From JBHFEI01 sp041928815 (GTDB lineage Bacteria; Pseudomonadota; Alphaproteobacteria; Rhizobiales; Rhizobiaceae), in the NCBI RefSeq assembly GCF_041928815.1, contig NZ_JBHFEI010000018.1, positions 1-64,000 on the forward strand: DNA of 64,000 bases. The letters are read 5' to 3'. Below the pieces are notes generated by a model. That model was not told the origin of the DNA. It searched no databases and saw nothing but the letters and a program-made list of their open reading frames with translations. Shown piece by piece: positions 44,475-53,375 of this stretch (position 1 is the first letter of the stretch; the number at the start of each line of letters is the position of its first letter). The position numbers were made by a program, and so were the translations under genes.

Positions 44475-46223
44475 TCAGCTCATGCTTAAGGACGAGGAGG
44501 ATGCCTCAGCGGTCGCATCGGTGGCGTGTGCGGCGCAAGCTGCCACCTGATTCCGACCCTCCTTTTTCGCGGAATAAAGTGCGGCATCCGCTTCGGCAAT
44601 CAGCTCTTCCAGACGGATATTTCCGCCATGATAGACGGTAAAGCCGACTGATATGGTCACGGTGGCAATCTGTCCCGGCGCGATATCGATGCTCAGACGG
44701 GCGATACCGTTGCGCAGGTCATCGAGGCGAGCATGAGCATGCGGACTATCCAATTCGGTCAGCAGCAGCGCGAATTCCTCGCCGCCGTACCGGAAAAGCC
44801 AATCGCCCTCGCGCAGATTTTCCGCAAGATGCTTGCAGACGGCGATCAACGCCGCATCTCCCGCCTGGTGCCCATGCATGTCGTTAAAGTGCTTGAAATG
44901 ATCGACATCGACCATAGCGACAACCATCGGGCGGTTGTAGCGGCGGCATTTTGACATTTCTTTTTCCGCAACGACTTCAAGGTAGCGCCTATTGAAGGCG
45001 TTTGTCATCGGGTCGCGGATCGTCTGTTCCTTCAACCCTTCCCGCAGGCTGATCGAGGATATGGTCTGGGCCAGCATCTTGGCGACCATGTCGCCGAAGC
45101 GATCCGCTCCCTCCGTTTGCAGTGAAGCGTCGTCGTCATAAACGAGGCTGAGAAGCCCGATCGTCTCGCCCTGCGCGACAAGGGGAAGGCAAATGGTCCG
45201 CTCGTCGGAGATCGCCGCATGAAGATGGCTGCAGCGTGGAAAGCTCGATCCAGGTGAATGCATATGCGGCTGACCGCGTCGTAATCCCCAGCACTCGCTC
45301 GGTCCGGTGACCTCCGCAGCATCGACGTCGCCCCACAGGGCAATCGTCTTGATCTGGTTGCGTGACGCGGCAAACCGATAGAGGGCGCCGGCGCGCACCG
45401 GCATAAGGCCTTTCATGAAGGGACCGATCAGCCCGGCAATCTCATCGATGGTATTGCAACTTTGCAGGAAAGTCGCTGCCTCGTTCAGTCGAGCAATCTG
45501 GTTGCGCTCATCCGTAAGCACCTGCATGCTCTGGTCCAGATCCTCCGCATAGCGGCTGAGTTGCTCCGCCGCCTTCTCCTTGCGCGCGATCTCCTGCCGT
45601 GAGTTCCAGAGAAGGAGAAGGATCAGCACGATCGTTTCCACAATGAACGTGGCAAGCGACACGACAGAAACAAGACGATATCGATCGTTGGTCGCGCGCT
45701 GGATCGACAAAGTCCCCTCTTCGGCTTCGCGCATGGTTGCGACCTGCCGGCGAATGTCGTCCATGATCGCCTTTCCCCGGTCGGTACGGATGGCGGCAAT
45801 CGCGGCCGCTTGTCCATCATCCTGGGCCAGCCTGATGGTTTCATCCATCTCGTCGAACTTCTGGCGTGCCAGTCTCGCCAGCAAATCGACCTCTGCCGTC
45901 GCCCTTCCTTCTTGCTCGATAAGACGTCTCAGATAGGCAACGCGTCCATCGAAGACGGCCTCGGCACTGCTGTACGGAGAGAGATAGCGGGGCTCACCCG
46001 TGATGATGAAACCACGCTGGCCGGTCTCCGCAGCGTTGATCTCGAAGAGGACCTCCGACAGGACCTCGCGGATATAGATCGAGCGGCGAATGGCGTCAGA
46101 CGTGCCGAAGAGCCCGTTCAGGCTCCAGAACAGAATCAGGCTGTTGAGCGAAAGAACAGCGATCGCCAGAAACACAACGACGACGCGCTGGCTGATACTG
46201 GAGGGCGTCGTTTCTCGTTTCAT
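44475..46223 (-). CDS. CHASE3-GAF-GGDEF diguanylate cyclase
   Basis: A 582-residue inner-membrane sensor. Helix 1 (about 14-36), a periplasmic CHASE3 domain (FEINAAETGQRGFIITGEPRYL), helix 2 (about 190-208), a coiled coil, a GAF domain and a GGDEF domain with the active GGEEF motif (RYGGEEFALLL). It makes cyclic di-GMP from two GTP. An ATG five codons upstream (46238) is an alternative start. With the HD-GYP protein at 38273 it forms a synthesis/breakdown pair within 8 kb. Confidence 0.9.
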   Translation of the reverse strand: MKRETTPSSISQRVVVVFLAIAVLSLNSLILFWSLNGLFGTSDAIRRSIYIREVLSEVLFEINAAETGQRGFIITGEPRYLSPYSSAEAVFDGRVAYLRRLIEQEGRATAEVDLLARLARQKFDEMDETIRLAQDDGQAAAIAAIRTDRGKAIMDDIRRQVATMREAEEGTLSIQRATNDRYRLVSVVSLATFIVETIVLILLLLWNSRQEIARKEKAAEQLSRYAEDLDQSMQVLTDERNQIARLNEAATFLQSCNTIDEIAGLIGPFMKGLMPVRAGALYRFAASRNQIKTIALWGDVDAAEVTGPSECWGLRRGQPHMHSPGSSFPRCSHLHAAISDERTICLPLVAQGETIGLLSLVYDDDASLQTEGADRFGDMVAKMLAQTISSISLREGLKEQTIRDPMTNAFNRRYLEVVAEKEMSKCRRYNRPMVVAMVDVDHFKHFNDMHGHQAGDAALIAVCKHLAENLREGDWLFRYGGEEFALLLTELDSPHAHARLDDLRNGIARLSIDIAPGQIATVTISVGFTVYHGGNIRLEELIAEADAALYSAKKEGRNQVAACAAHATDATAEASSSSLSMS

Positions 46224-46285
46224 GTTTGGGCATTTCATTTGCGGGCATGTTCTGCGACCTATGTCACATTACGGATCTTGACACC

Positions 46286-47497
46286 TCATGGATCATGCTG
46301 CGACCGATCAAATCGTCTAGCCGATGCCTGTTGTTGAAGCACGCAGATCAAAACAATCGCGACCGCGCCCGCAGAAACCGAAATCGCCAGGGATGGCGCG
46401 ATCCCGAGGTGCTCCATCGTGTAGGCCAGAATGAACGGTGCCGTGGCCGAGATGATCAGCCGGACGGCCATCAGCTTGCCCTGCAAGGTGCCATAACCGT
46501 CGCTGCCAAACAGCGCCAGCGGCACGGTGCCCGACACGATGCTGAGCAGGCCGTTGCCCATGCCGAAGAGGAGGGCGAAGACCATTGCGCCTGACGCAGA
46601 CGAGCCGGTGGCCGTCAGCAGCAGGACGCTTCCGCCTATAAAGAGGGCTGCGATCAAGGCCAGACGCAGCGGAGGCAGGGACTGTCCGAACAGCATGTTG
46701 ATCAGGCGGCTTGCGACTTGCGACGGTCCGAACATGGCGCCGATCAGGGCAGCGGAGGCGCCGAGGCCAAGACCCACAAGCAGCGGCAGCATGTGGACGA
46801 GGATCGCCGCGCTGACGAGGTATTGCAGGGCGAAGGCCAAGGCAAGCAGGATAAAGCCGCGCTTCCGCCTTGCAGGTGGCAGGACTCCGACGACCGGTGC
46901 TGCTGTCACGGCGCTTTTAGGTTGGCCAACGGTAGTTTGCCGGGCGAGCCAGGCATGCAGCGGCAGGCACACAGCCAGGTTCATGGCCGCGAACACCATA
47001 TAGACCTGCTGCCAGGACAAGGCTTCGTGTAGAACCGAGGTCAACGGCCAGAAGATCGTTGAGGCGAACCCGGCGATCAGCGTCAGATAGGTAATGCTGC
47101 GCTGCGCACTCTGTGGATGGAGTTGCACCAGCAGCGCGAACGCCGCGCCGTATTGCACAAGGTTGGCGGCGGTCTGGATCGCTATCAGCGCGACCAGATA
47201 GACGGCGCCGTTCGACGCCAGTGCGCAGGCGATGAGGGCGGTGCTCGCCAAGGCCGAGCCGAGGGTCATGACTCTGCCGGCGCCATAGCGGTCGAACCCG
47301 GCGCCTAGCCACGGCGCCGAGAGACCCCCGATCAGAAGTGCGATCGACAGCGCACCGAAGATCCATTCGCGCGACCAGCCGAGATCCGCCGCCATCTGTG
47401 GTGCGAGGATGCTGAAGCTGTAATAGAGGCTGCCATAGCTGATGATCTGGGTCAGGCCGAGGGCGAGGATCGGCTCCACCGGCAGACGCTCGCTCAT
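46286..47497 (-). CDS. MFS transporter of the arsenic operon (ArsK-like)
   Basis: A 403-residue 12-helix MFS protein. It starts in ATGA overlap with the arsH stop and is the last gene of the ars operon. No arsB or acr3 is present in the operon, so this transporter is likely the export route for arsenite or a modified arsenical, as ArsK is in Agrobacterium. The name is by context and length; the substrate is not proved by sequence. Confidence 0.8.
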   Translation of the reverse strand: MSERLPVEPILALGLTQIISYGSLYYSFSILAPQMAADLGWSREWIFGALSIALLIGGLSAPWLGAGFDRYGAGRVMTLGSALASTALIACALASNGAVYLVALIAIQTAANLVQYGAAFALLVQLHPQSAQRSITYLTLIAGFASTIFWPLTSVLHEALSWQQVYMVFAAMNLAVCLPLHAWLARQTTVGQPKSAVTAAPVVGVLPPARRKRGFILLALAFALQYLVSAAILVHMLPLLVGLGLGASAALIGAMFGPSQVASRLINMLFGQSLPPLRLALIAALFIGGSVLLLTATGSSASGAMVFALLFGMGNGLLSIVSGTVPLALFGSDGYGTLQGKLMAVRLIISATAPFILAYTMEHLGIAPSLAISVSAGAVAIVLICVLQQQASARRFDRSQHDP

Positions 47498-48201
47498 ATG
47501 GCGGTCAGGCTCACGCGCTGTTCGAGTCTGTCGGCGACTTCCTTCCGCTCGCTGTAGCGATCGGTGAGGTAAGCCGAGGCATCACGGGTGATGAGCGTGA
47601 ACTTGACCAGCTCCTCGCAGACATCGACCACGCGGTCATAGTAGGACGAGGGCTTCATGCGGCCATCCGCGTCGAACTCCTGAAACGCCTTGGCGACCGA
47701 TGACTGGTTCGGGATGGTGATCATCCGCATCCAGCGGCCGAGGACGCGCAGCTGGTTGACGGCATTGAACGACTGCGAGCCACCCGACACCTGCATGACG
47801 GCAAGGGTCTTGCCCTGGGTCGGCCTGACTGCGCCAACCGACAGCGGAATCCAATCGATCTGCGCCTTCATAATGCCGGTCATGGCGCCGTGACGTTCCG
47901 GACTGACCCAGACCTGGCCTTCCGACCAAGCCGACAGATCGCGCAGTTCCTGCACCTTCGCATGCGTCACAGGCGCCGCGTCGGGGAGCGGCAGGCCTTC
48001 GGGGTCGAAGATCCGCACCTCGCAACCGAGATGTTCGAGCAGGCGCGCCGCCTCGTGCGCCAGCAGGCGACTGTAGGAGACCGTGCGCAACGAGCCGTAG
48101 AGAACGAGAATGCGCGGGCTGTGCGTGGAGAACGGCGGCCGCAGCGCGTCGAGATCCGGGCGGGGCAGCAGCGCTGTGGTCGCGGCAGGCAGGTCAGCCA
48201 A
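47494..48201 (-). CDS. arsH: ArsH, NADPH-dependent FMN reductase/organoarsenical oxidase
   Basis: A 235-residue flavodoxin-fold enzyme with RILVLYGSLRTVSYSRLLAHEA near the start (FMN binding) and the ArsH phrase SPERHGAMTGIMKAQIDWIPLS. ArsH oxidises trivalent methylated or aromatic arsenicals. I prefer a TTG start at 48201: GGAGG stands 8 bases before it and MADLPA fits the family. An ATG at 48219 gives six extra residues (MRRASA) with no ribosome site and a longer overlap with arsC. Confidence 0.92.
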   Translation of the reverse strand: MADLPAATTALLPRPDLDALRPPFSTHSPRILVLYGSLRTVSYSRLLAHEAARLLEHLGCEVRIFDPEGLPLPDAAPVTHAKVQELRDLSAWSEGQVWVSPERHGAMTGIMKAQIDWIPLSVGAVRPTQGKTLAVMQVSGGSQSFNAVNQLRVLGRWMRMITIPNQSSVAKAFQEFDADGRMKPSSYYDRVVDVCEELVKFTLITRDASAYLTDRYSERKEVADRLEQRVSLTAI

Positions 48202-48616
48202 GGCGCTTGCCCTCCGCATCGAGCACCGCTTCGCCGTCCTCTTTGACGAAGGCGCCCTTGAAGGTGTCGGGCAGGATGTCGAGCACGGCTTCGGACGGCC
48301 GCGCCAGTCGGGTGCCGAGAGGCGTCACCACGAAAGGACGGTTGATCAGGATCGGCGTGGCCAGCATGGCATCGAGCAGCTGGTCTTCGGTCAGGGCCGG
48401 ATCGTCGAGGCCCAATTCGGCATAGGGCGTGCCCTTCTCGCGGATTGCCTGGCGCACGGTCAGCCCGGCATCGGCGATCATCCGCACCAGCTCCTCCCGC
48501 GATGGCGGCGTGTGTAGATATTCGATGACGGTCGGCTCGATCCCGGCATGGCGGATCAGCGCCAGGATATTGCGCGAGGTGCCACAGGCGGGGTTGTGAT
48601 AGATGGTCACGTTCAT
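48194..48616 (-). CDS. arsC: Arsenate reductase, glutaredoxin-dependent type
   Basis: A 140-residue ArsC of the E. coli R773 class. C11 in YHNPACGTSR is the catalytic Cys, and the conserved Arg residues follow in LINRPFVVT and TPLGTRLARP. It reduces arsenate to arsenite with glutathione/glutaredoxin. Its ATG overlaps the aqpS stop. Confidence 0.93.
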   Translation of the reverse strand: MNVTIYHNPACGTSRNILALIRHAGIEPTVIEYLHTPPSREELVRMIADAGLTVRQAIREKGTPYAELGLDDPALTEDQLLDAMLATPILINRPFVVTPLGTRLARPSEAVLDILPDTFKGAFVKEDGEAVLDAEGKRLG

Positions 48617-49317
48617 GGGGCAGGTTCCGGGGTCGGGAGGGATTGAGGGGTGCGCTCCATCAGCAGCCATCCGGCGATGGCCAGCGCCAGCAGCGCGCCG
48701 AAGGTCTCGGCGAGGAGGAAGCCGGGCAGATCGACGGGTCGGATGCCTGCGAACGTGTCGGAGGCCGCACGGGCGATCGCCACGGCGGGATTGGCAAACG
48801 AGGTCGAGGCGGTGAACCAGTAGGCGGCGGTGATGTAGAGGCCGACCAGCGCGGGGATCGCCTGCGGCCGGAAGCGAAGCCCGGCGAGGATCGTGAAGAC
48901 CAGGCCGAAGGTGGCCACCGCTTCCGCCAGCCACTGGCCGCTGCCTGTGCGGACGGTGGTCGACACCTGCATCAGCGGCAGCTCGAACATCGCATGTGCC
49001 AGCAGCGTGCCCGCCATCCCACCGAGAATTTGCGCGAGGGCATAGGCCTGCGCTGTTCGATGAAGAATATCGCGGCGCAGGGCGAAGACTAGGGACACGA
49101 CAGGGTTGAAGTGGGCGCCGGAGATCGGGCCGAGCGTCGTAATCAGCACGACGAGCATGGCCCCCGTTGCCACCGTGTTGCCGAGCAAGGCCAGCGCCGT
49201 GTCACCGGTCAGCCGGTCGGCCATGATGCCGGAGCCGACGACCGTCGCCAAAAGGATCAAGGTGCCCAGCGCTTCGGCGCCGAGACGGCGCGACAGCGGA
49301 AACGCTTGCTCGCTCAT
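48613..49317 (-). CDS. aqpS: AqpS-type aquaglyceroporin
   Basis: A 234-residue MIP channel with six helices. The first NPA-type motif is FNPVVSL (NPV) and the second SFANPAVAIA. In Sinorhizobium meliloti AqpS lets arsenite out and replaces ArsB; the gene lies in the same setting here, coupled to arsN2 and arsC by ATGA overlaps. Confidence 0.92.
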   Translation of the reverse strand: MSEQAFPLSRRLGAEALGTLILLATVVGSGIMADRLTGDTALALLGNTVATGAMLVVLITTLGPISGAHFNPVVSLVFALRRDILHRTAQAYALAQILGGMAGTLLAHAMFELPLMQVSTTVRTGSGQWLAEAVATFGLVFTILAGLRFRPQAIPALVGLYITAAYWFTASTSFANPAVAIARAASDTFAGIRPVDLPGFLLAETFGALLALAIAGWLLMERTPQSLPTPEPAP

Positions 49318-49757
49318 GCCGTAAGATCCTTGACCATCAGCGTGGCGGAGGCCGGGCAGAGGCCTGCGGCCTGGCGTGTCGCTAGGATCGCGGCCGGAGC
49401 CAGATCTCGCGATATGGCGCGGAACCCCAGCCGTGTGAAGAAGCGAGCGGCGGACTCCGTCAGCAGATAGACCGCACCGATACCAGCATCGTGCGCCTGA
49501 TCGAGAAGCTCCTGCGTGATCGCCCGGCCGAAGCCCTTCCCCTGCTGTTCCGCCGGCACGACAACGGAACGCAGCAACGCATAAGCGCCATGCCGTTCCA
49601 GGCCGCCAAAGCCGACCGTGCGGCCATCATCGAGAAAATGATAGAAAACCCGGCCGGGTTCGTCCAGATCATCGACCGGAAGACGGGCCGTGGCGAGCGC
49701 CGTGCGCAATCCGTCGTCGCCGCCGGGAACAGTCTCGATGGTGAGCGGCTGGCTCAT
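49314..49757 (-). CDS. arsN2: ArsN2-like GNAT acetyltransferase
   Basis: A 147-residue GNAT protein with the acetyl-CoA motif VVPAEQQGKGFGRAI (Q/R-x2-G-x-G). ArsN acetylates phosphinothricin-like arsenicals (arsinothricin). It overlaps the LMW arsC stop and the aqpS start by 4 bases each. Confidence 0.85.
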   Translation of the reverse strand: MSQPLTIETVPGGDDGLRTALATARLPVDDLDEPGRVFYHFLDDGRTVGFGGLERHGAYALLRSVVVPAEQQGKGFGRAITQELLDQAHDAGIGAVYLLTESAARFFTRLGFRAISRDLAPAAILATRQAAGLCPASATLMVKDLTA

Positions 49758-50281
49758 GCGACGTCCGGCGTCCTTGCGGTGGAGCCTTCCATGCGACCAA
49801 TGCTGCGCAGCTGCCGTTCCAAGGCCAGCTTATCGATCGACGCGAGCGGCAGGCTGGTGAAGGCCATGATCCGGTTCTTGAGGTAGCGCGCCGCCTGGGA
49901 AAAGGCCTGCGCTTTCTCAAAATCCGCGCCTTCGACGGCCGCAGGGTCTTCAACGCCCCAATGAGCGGTCATCGGCTGGCCCGGCCAGACCGGGCAGGCC
50001 TCTCCGGCCGCATTGTCGCAGACCGTGAACACAAAATCCATCTGCGGCGCACCGGGTACGGCGAACACGTCCCAGCTTTTCGAGCTGAAGCCTTCGGCGG
50101 GATAACCGAGCGCGTTCAAGGTGTCGAGGGCGAGCGGATGGACTTCACCTTTCGGCTGGCTACCGGCGGAATAGGCGTTGAAGCGCCCCTTCCCTTCCGC
50201 CTGAAGCATGGATTCCGCGAGGATCGAGCGGGCGGAGTTGCCGGTGCAGAGGAACAGGACGTTATAGACGCGATCGCTCAT
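49754..50281 (-). CDS. arsC: Arsenate reductase, low-molecular-weight phosphatase type
   Basis: A 175-residue LMW-PTP-fold reductase. The P-loop is C12-T-G-N-S-A-R (FLCTGNSARS), with later Cys residues in FTVCDNAAGEAC. It is of the thioredoxin- or glutathione-linked kind, distinct from the second arsC at 48194. It is coupled to arsR in front and to arsN2 behind. Confidence 0.92.
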   Translation of the reverse strand: MSDRVYNVLFLCTGNSARSILAESMLQAEGKGRFNAYSAGSQPKGEVHPLALDTLNALGYPAEGFSSKSWDVFAVPGAPQMDFVFTVCDNAAGEACPVWPGQPMTAHWGVEDPAAVEGADFEKAQAFSQAARYLKNRIMAFTSLPLASIDKLALERQLRSIGRMEGSTARTPDVA

Positions 50282-50631
50282 TGCAGGTTCTCTTTCGGGT
50301 TCGAGTTGCAGCAGGCCACGGATGTGGCCGGGGCGCAGATCTCCGGATGTCCGGAGCAGCAATCTTCCATCAGAAAGCGCACGAGACCGCCCAGCGCCTC
50401 GTAGTTGGCGCTGTAGATAATCGAACGGGATTCCCTTTGCTGTGTGATTAGGCCTGCCCGTTCGAGTTCCTTCAGGTGGAAGGAGACGTTCGAGGGCGAG
50501 ACCTTGGCTTTCACGGCGATGGCGCCGGCCGCCATGCCATCCGGACCGGAGATGACGAGCATCCGCACGATTTGCAGACGGGTTTCCTGCGAGAGTGCTG
50601 CAAACGATGCGAGGGCTTGACGTTCTTCCAT
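50278..50631 (-). CDS. arsR: ArsR-family arsenic repressor
   Basis: A 117-residue winged-helix repressor with VSPSNVSFHLKELERAGLI for DNA recognition. Near the C-terminus are adjacent Cys pairs (EDCCSGHPEIC and VACCNS), the As(III) binding kind seen in some rhizobial ArsR. ATG 50631 has AAAGGA upstream, inside the palindrome of 50634-50657. It starts the operon. Confidence 0.92.
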   Translation of the reverse strand: MEERQALASFAALSQETRLQIVRMLVISGPDGMAAGAIAVKAKVSPSNVSFHLKELERAGLITQQRESRSIIYSANYEALGGLVRFLMEDCCSGHPEICAPATSVACCNSNPKENLQ

Positions 50632-50633
50632 AC

Positions 50634-50657
50634 TTCTATAATCCTTTGAATATAGAA
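50634..50657 (-). promoter_or_regulatory. Candidate arsR operator
   Basis: TTCTATA-N10-TATAGAA is a perfect inverted repeat immediately upstream of the arsR start codon. It overlaps the ribosome site, so binding would block the operon. The tract behind it (tatagaaatatatagcg) is AT-rich, fitting a promoter. Confidence 0.6.
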
Positions 50658-50952
50658 ATATATAGCGAACACCGAGATCCTTGGCAAGGCCTGTAAGCAT
50701 GGCTCGCGATTCTTGAGACGTTCAAGACGTGGTTATCCTTTCGGCGGAGAGGTAAGCGCCGGTGGGCCTCGGCATATGGGTGAGGCGAAAGGCGTCGCGC
50801 CCTGCCTCGACCGGCAACCCGAACAATGGATGCCGCTGAAATCCGGCCGCATACCGCAAATGTGGTATGCGCAGCACTTGTCTGTCCGATAGCGTCCCGC
50901 ATAGCGAACGCCGTTACGCTGTTAAGGCCACATCAGACAGAAAGGGGATGAA
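50658..50952. other. Intergenic between arsR and the serralysin gene
   Basis: Divergent promoter space. No gene supported. A ribosome site agaaaggggatga lies just before 50953. Confidence 0.5.
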
Positions 50953-53238
50953 ATGCCGACGACACACTTCACCTTTGCCGAGGCCGGCGCCCAGATCGGC
51001 CGCAACAATGCCCCCTGGCACGATCGCGATCCGGCCAGCACGACGACGATCACCTTCGGCTTCCTGCGCAGCAACGGAGCCGGTGAGATCCGTGGTTATA
51101 CAGCTGAGATGAAGGCCCAGGCGGAGATCATCCTCGGCATGTGGCAGGATGTCGCCAATATCCGCTTCGAGCGTTTCAGCGATGGCCCGGACGGGAATAT
51201 CGGCTGGAACAATTTCGGCGCAAACGTCTGGTTCGAGGCCAACAATTTTGTGGGTTCCGGCGACGTCGGCGGGCTCAATATTGGCCTTGACGGGCCGAAC
51301 GGCCAGCGGTCGTCGCTGGTCATCGTCGCCAACGGCAATGGAGCATTCAACGACCTGTCGCCTGGAACCTACAATAATTATACGATATCGCATGAATTCG
51401 GCCACGCGCTCGGTCTTGCGCATCCGGGCAATTACAATGCGGGTCAGGGCGCTCAGATCAGTTATGCTGCGGACGCTCTCTACATCGAAGACAGCCGCCA
51501 ATACACTCAAATGTCTTATTTCGGCGAAGACAATACGGGAGGAAACTTCCGCGACCTTAGTTCGATGATGCCGTTACTCCACGACATCGCCGCCATCCAG
51601 TTCCTTTACGGTGTCAATCTGACGACGCGCACCGGAAACGATACCTACGGCTTCAATGCAACGGTCACTGACCGTCCCGTTCTGTCGATCACCGGCCAGA
51701 GCGACAAGATCGTCGGGGTCATCTACGACAGGGGCGGCCGTGATACGCTCGATTTCTCCGGCTATGCCAACAGCCAGGTGATCGATCTCAACCCCGAGGC
51801 ATTCTCTTCGGTGGGCGGACTGACATTCAACCTCTCCATCGCGCCGGGAAGCGTCATCGAGAATGCCATCGGCGGCTCGGGCGCCGATACGCTCATCGGC
51901 AATGGCGTCGGCAACACTTTGACCGGCGGCTCCGGCAACAATGTCTTCGACGGCAATGGCGGTGCGGACGAGATGATCGGTGGTACGAACAGCGATCGCT
52001 TCAGGCTCTCGACAGGGGATGTCGTCGCCGGAGAACGCATCCGTGGCGAGGGCGGCCGCGACTATCTGCATATCAGCGGCGTCGTCGACGCCCAGCCAGC
52101 CCAGATCTCCGGCATCGAGGTCATCGTCTTCGACGGGGCGGGAATGGCCGGTACGGCCAATCTTCTTATCATCGGTGCCACGCAAATGAACACGTCGGGC
52201 ATCCTACCCAATGGACTGGTGCGCGGCAGCCTTGCCGACGGTACGACGGGCGGTGCGATCGAGACTGATACGTTGATCGTCCGCCTAAATGGAGCGACGG
52301 GCGTCGACCTCGGCATGCTGGATTTCCTTACATGGGACACGCGCGACGCTGTCATCGTCGTCGGCAACGACGCGAATGGAGGCGCTGACCGGATTGTCGG
52401 CTCGATCGTGGACGATGAGGTGCTGGCCGGCGCCGGTCAGGACGCGGTGTCCGGACAGAGCGGCAACGATGTCCTGCGCGGCGGAAGCGGCAATGACAGC
52501 CTTGCTGGTGAGACCGGCAACGACATGCTTTACGGCGAGGCCGGAGCCGACACGCTGGAAGGCGGTGCCGGCGCGGACATGCTCGACGGTGGCGCCGGCA
52601 TCGATATCCTGAAGGGCGGGGCAGGTAATGACATTTACGTCATCGACAGCACGTCCGAGAAGGCGGATGAATCCGCCACGGCGATCAGCGGCAGTGATAC
52701 GGTTCGCACCTCCGTCAGTTTCGATCTCTCTAGCGACCGGCAGACGGCCGGCTCGGTCGAAGATCTCGAACTGACCGGTAGCGCCGCGATCAACGGAACC
52801 GGCAACCGTTTGTCCAACACCATCACCGGAAATAGCGCCGTCAACGTGATCCGAGGTGAAGCTGGCGCCGACGTACTGGCTGGCGGTCGCGCCAACGATA
52901 CGTTGACCGGGGGCACTGGCGCGGACCGCTTCGTCTTCGACACGGCGCTCGCCGCCAATGTCGATACCATCGTTGATTTCGTCGCCGGAACAGACGTGAT
53001 CGCGCTCGACGATGCCGTCATGGCCGGCATTGGCTTCGTCGGCGGTGTCCTGCAGGTCTCTGCTTTCGCCGCCAATGTCGACGGGCTTGCTCGCGATGTG
53101 TCCGACCGCATTGTCTACGACACGGACTCCGGCCGGCTTTTCTATGACGCAAATGGCAGTCTCGCGGGCGGCCGGGTGCAGTTCGCCATGCTCGCCGCCA
53201 GCCCCGCGCTCAGCCATACGGATTTCCTCGTCGTCTGA
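50953..53238 (+). CDS. Serralysin-like M10 metalloprotease with RTX repeats
   Basis: A 761-residue secreted protease. The zinc site is H147-E-F-G-H-A-L-G-L-A-H157, with the Met-turn M187-S-Y-F in YTQMSYF. RTX nonapeptides (GGSGADTLIGNGVGN, and GNDVLRGGSGNDSL, among others) follow from about 310 and again after 500. It ends TDFLVV like type I secreted proteins, and there is no signal peptide. The C-terminus (DRIVYDTDSGRLFYDANGS) is clearly related to that of the RTX protein at 17651. No transporter genes are nearby. Confidence 0.9.
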   Translation: MPTTHFTFAEAGAQIGRNNAPWHDRDPASTTTITFGFLRSNGAGEIRGYTAEMKAQAEIILGMWQDVANIRFERFSDGPDGNIGWNNFGANVWFEANNFVGSGDVGGLNIGLDGPNGQRSSLVIVANGNGAFNDLSPGTYNNYTISHEFGHALGLAHPGNYNAGQGAQISYAADALYIEDSRQYTQMSYFGEDNTGGNFRDLSSMMPLLHDIAAIQFLYGVNLTTRTGNDTYGFNATVTDRPVLSITGQSDKIVGVIYDRGGRDTLDFSGYANSQVIDLNPEAFSSVGGLTFNLSIAPGSVIENAIGGSGADTLIGNGVGNTLTGGSGNNVFDGNGGADEMIGGTNSDRFRLSTGDVVAGERIRGEGGRDYLHISGVVDAQPAQISGIEVIVFDGAGMAGTANLLIIGATQMNTSGILPNGLVRGSLADGTTGGAIETDTLIVRLNGATGVDLGMLDFLTWDTRDAVIVVGNDANGGADRIVGSIVDDEVLAGAGQDAVSGQSGNDVLRGGSGNDSLAGETGNDMLYGEAGADTLEGGAGADMLDGGAGIDILKGGAGNDIYVIDSTSEKADESATAISGSDTVRTSVSFDLSSDRQTAGSVEDLELTGSAAINGTGNRLSNTITGNSAVNVIRGEAGADVLAGGRANDTLTGGTGADRFVFDTALAANVDTIVDFVAGTDVIALDDAVMAGIGFVGGVLQVSAFAANVDGLARDVSDRIVYDTDSGRLFYDANGSLAGGRVQFAMLAASPALSHTDFLVV

Positions 53239-53375
53239 GCAGGGCTCCGGCCCGCTGCCGGGCCCACCTCGCCCAGCAGGTCGCTTGACAAGCATTGGTC
53301 CATCACACCACACTGTTACAGCCGCTTCTCATGGAACGGTTGCGTGGATCGATGTTCTCAGCCGTAGGGATACGA

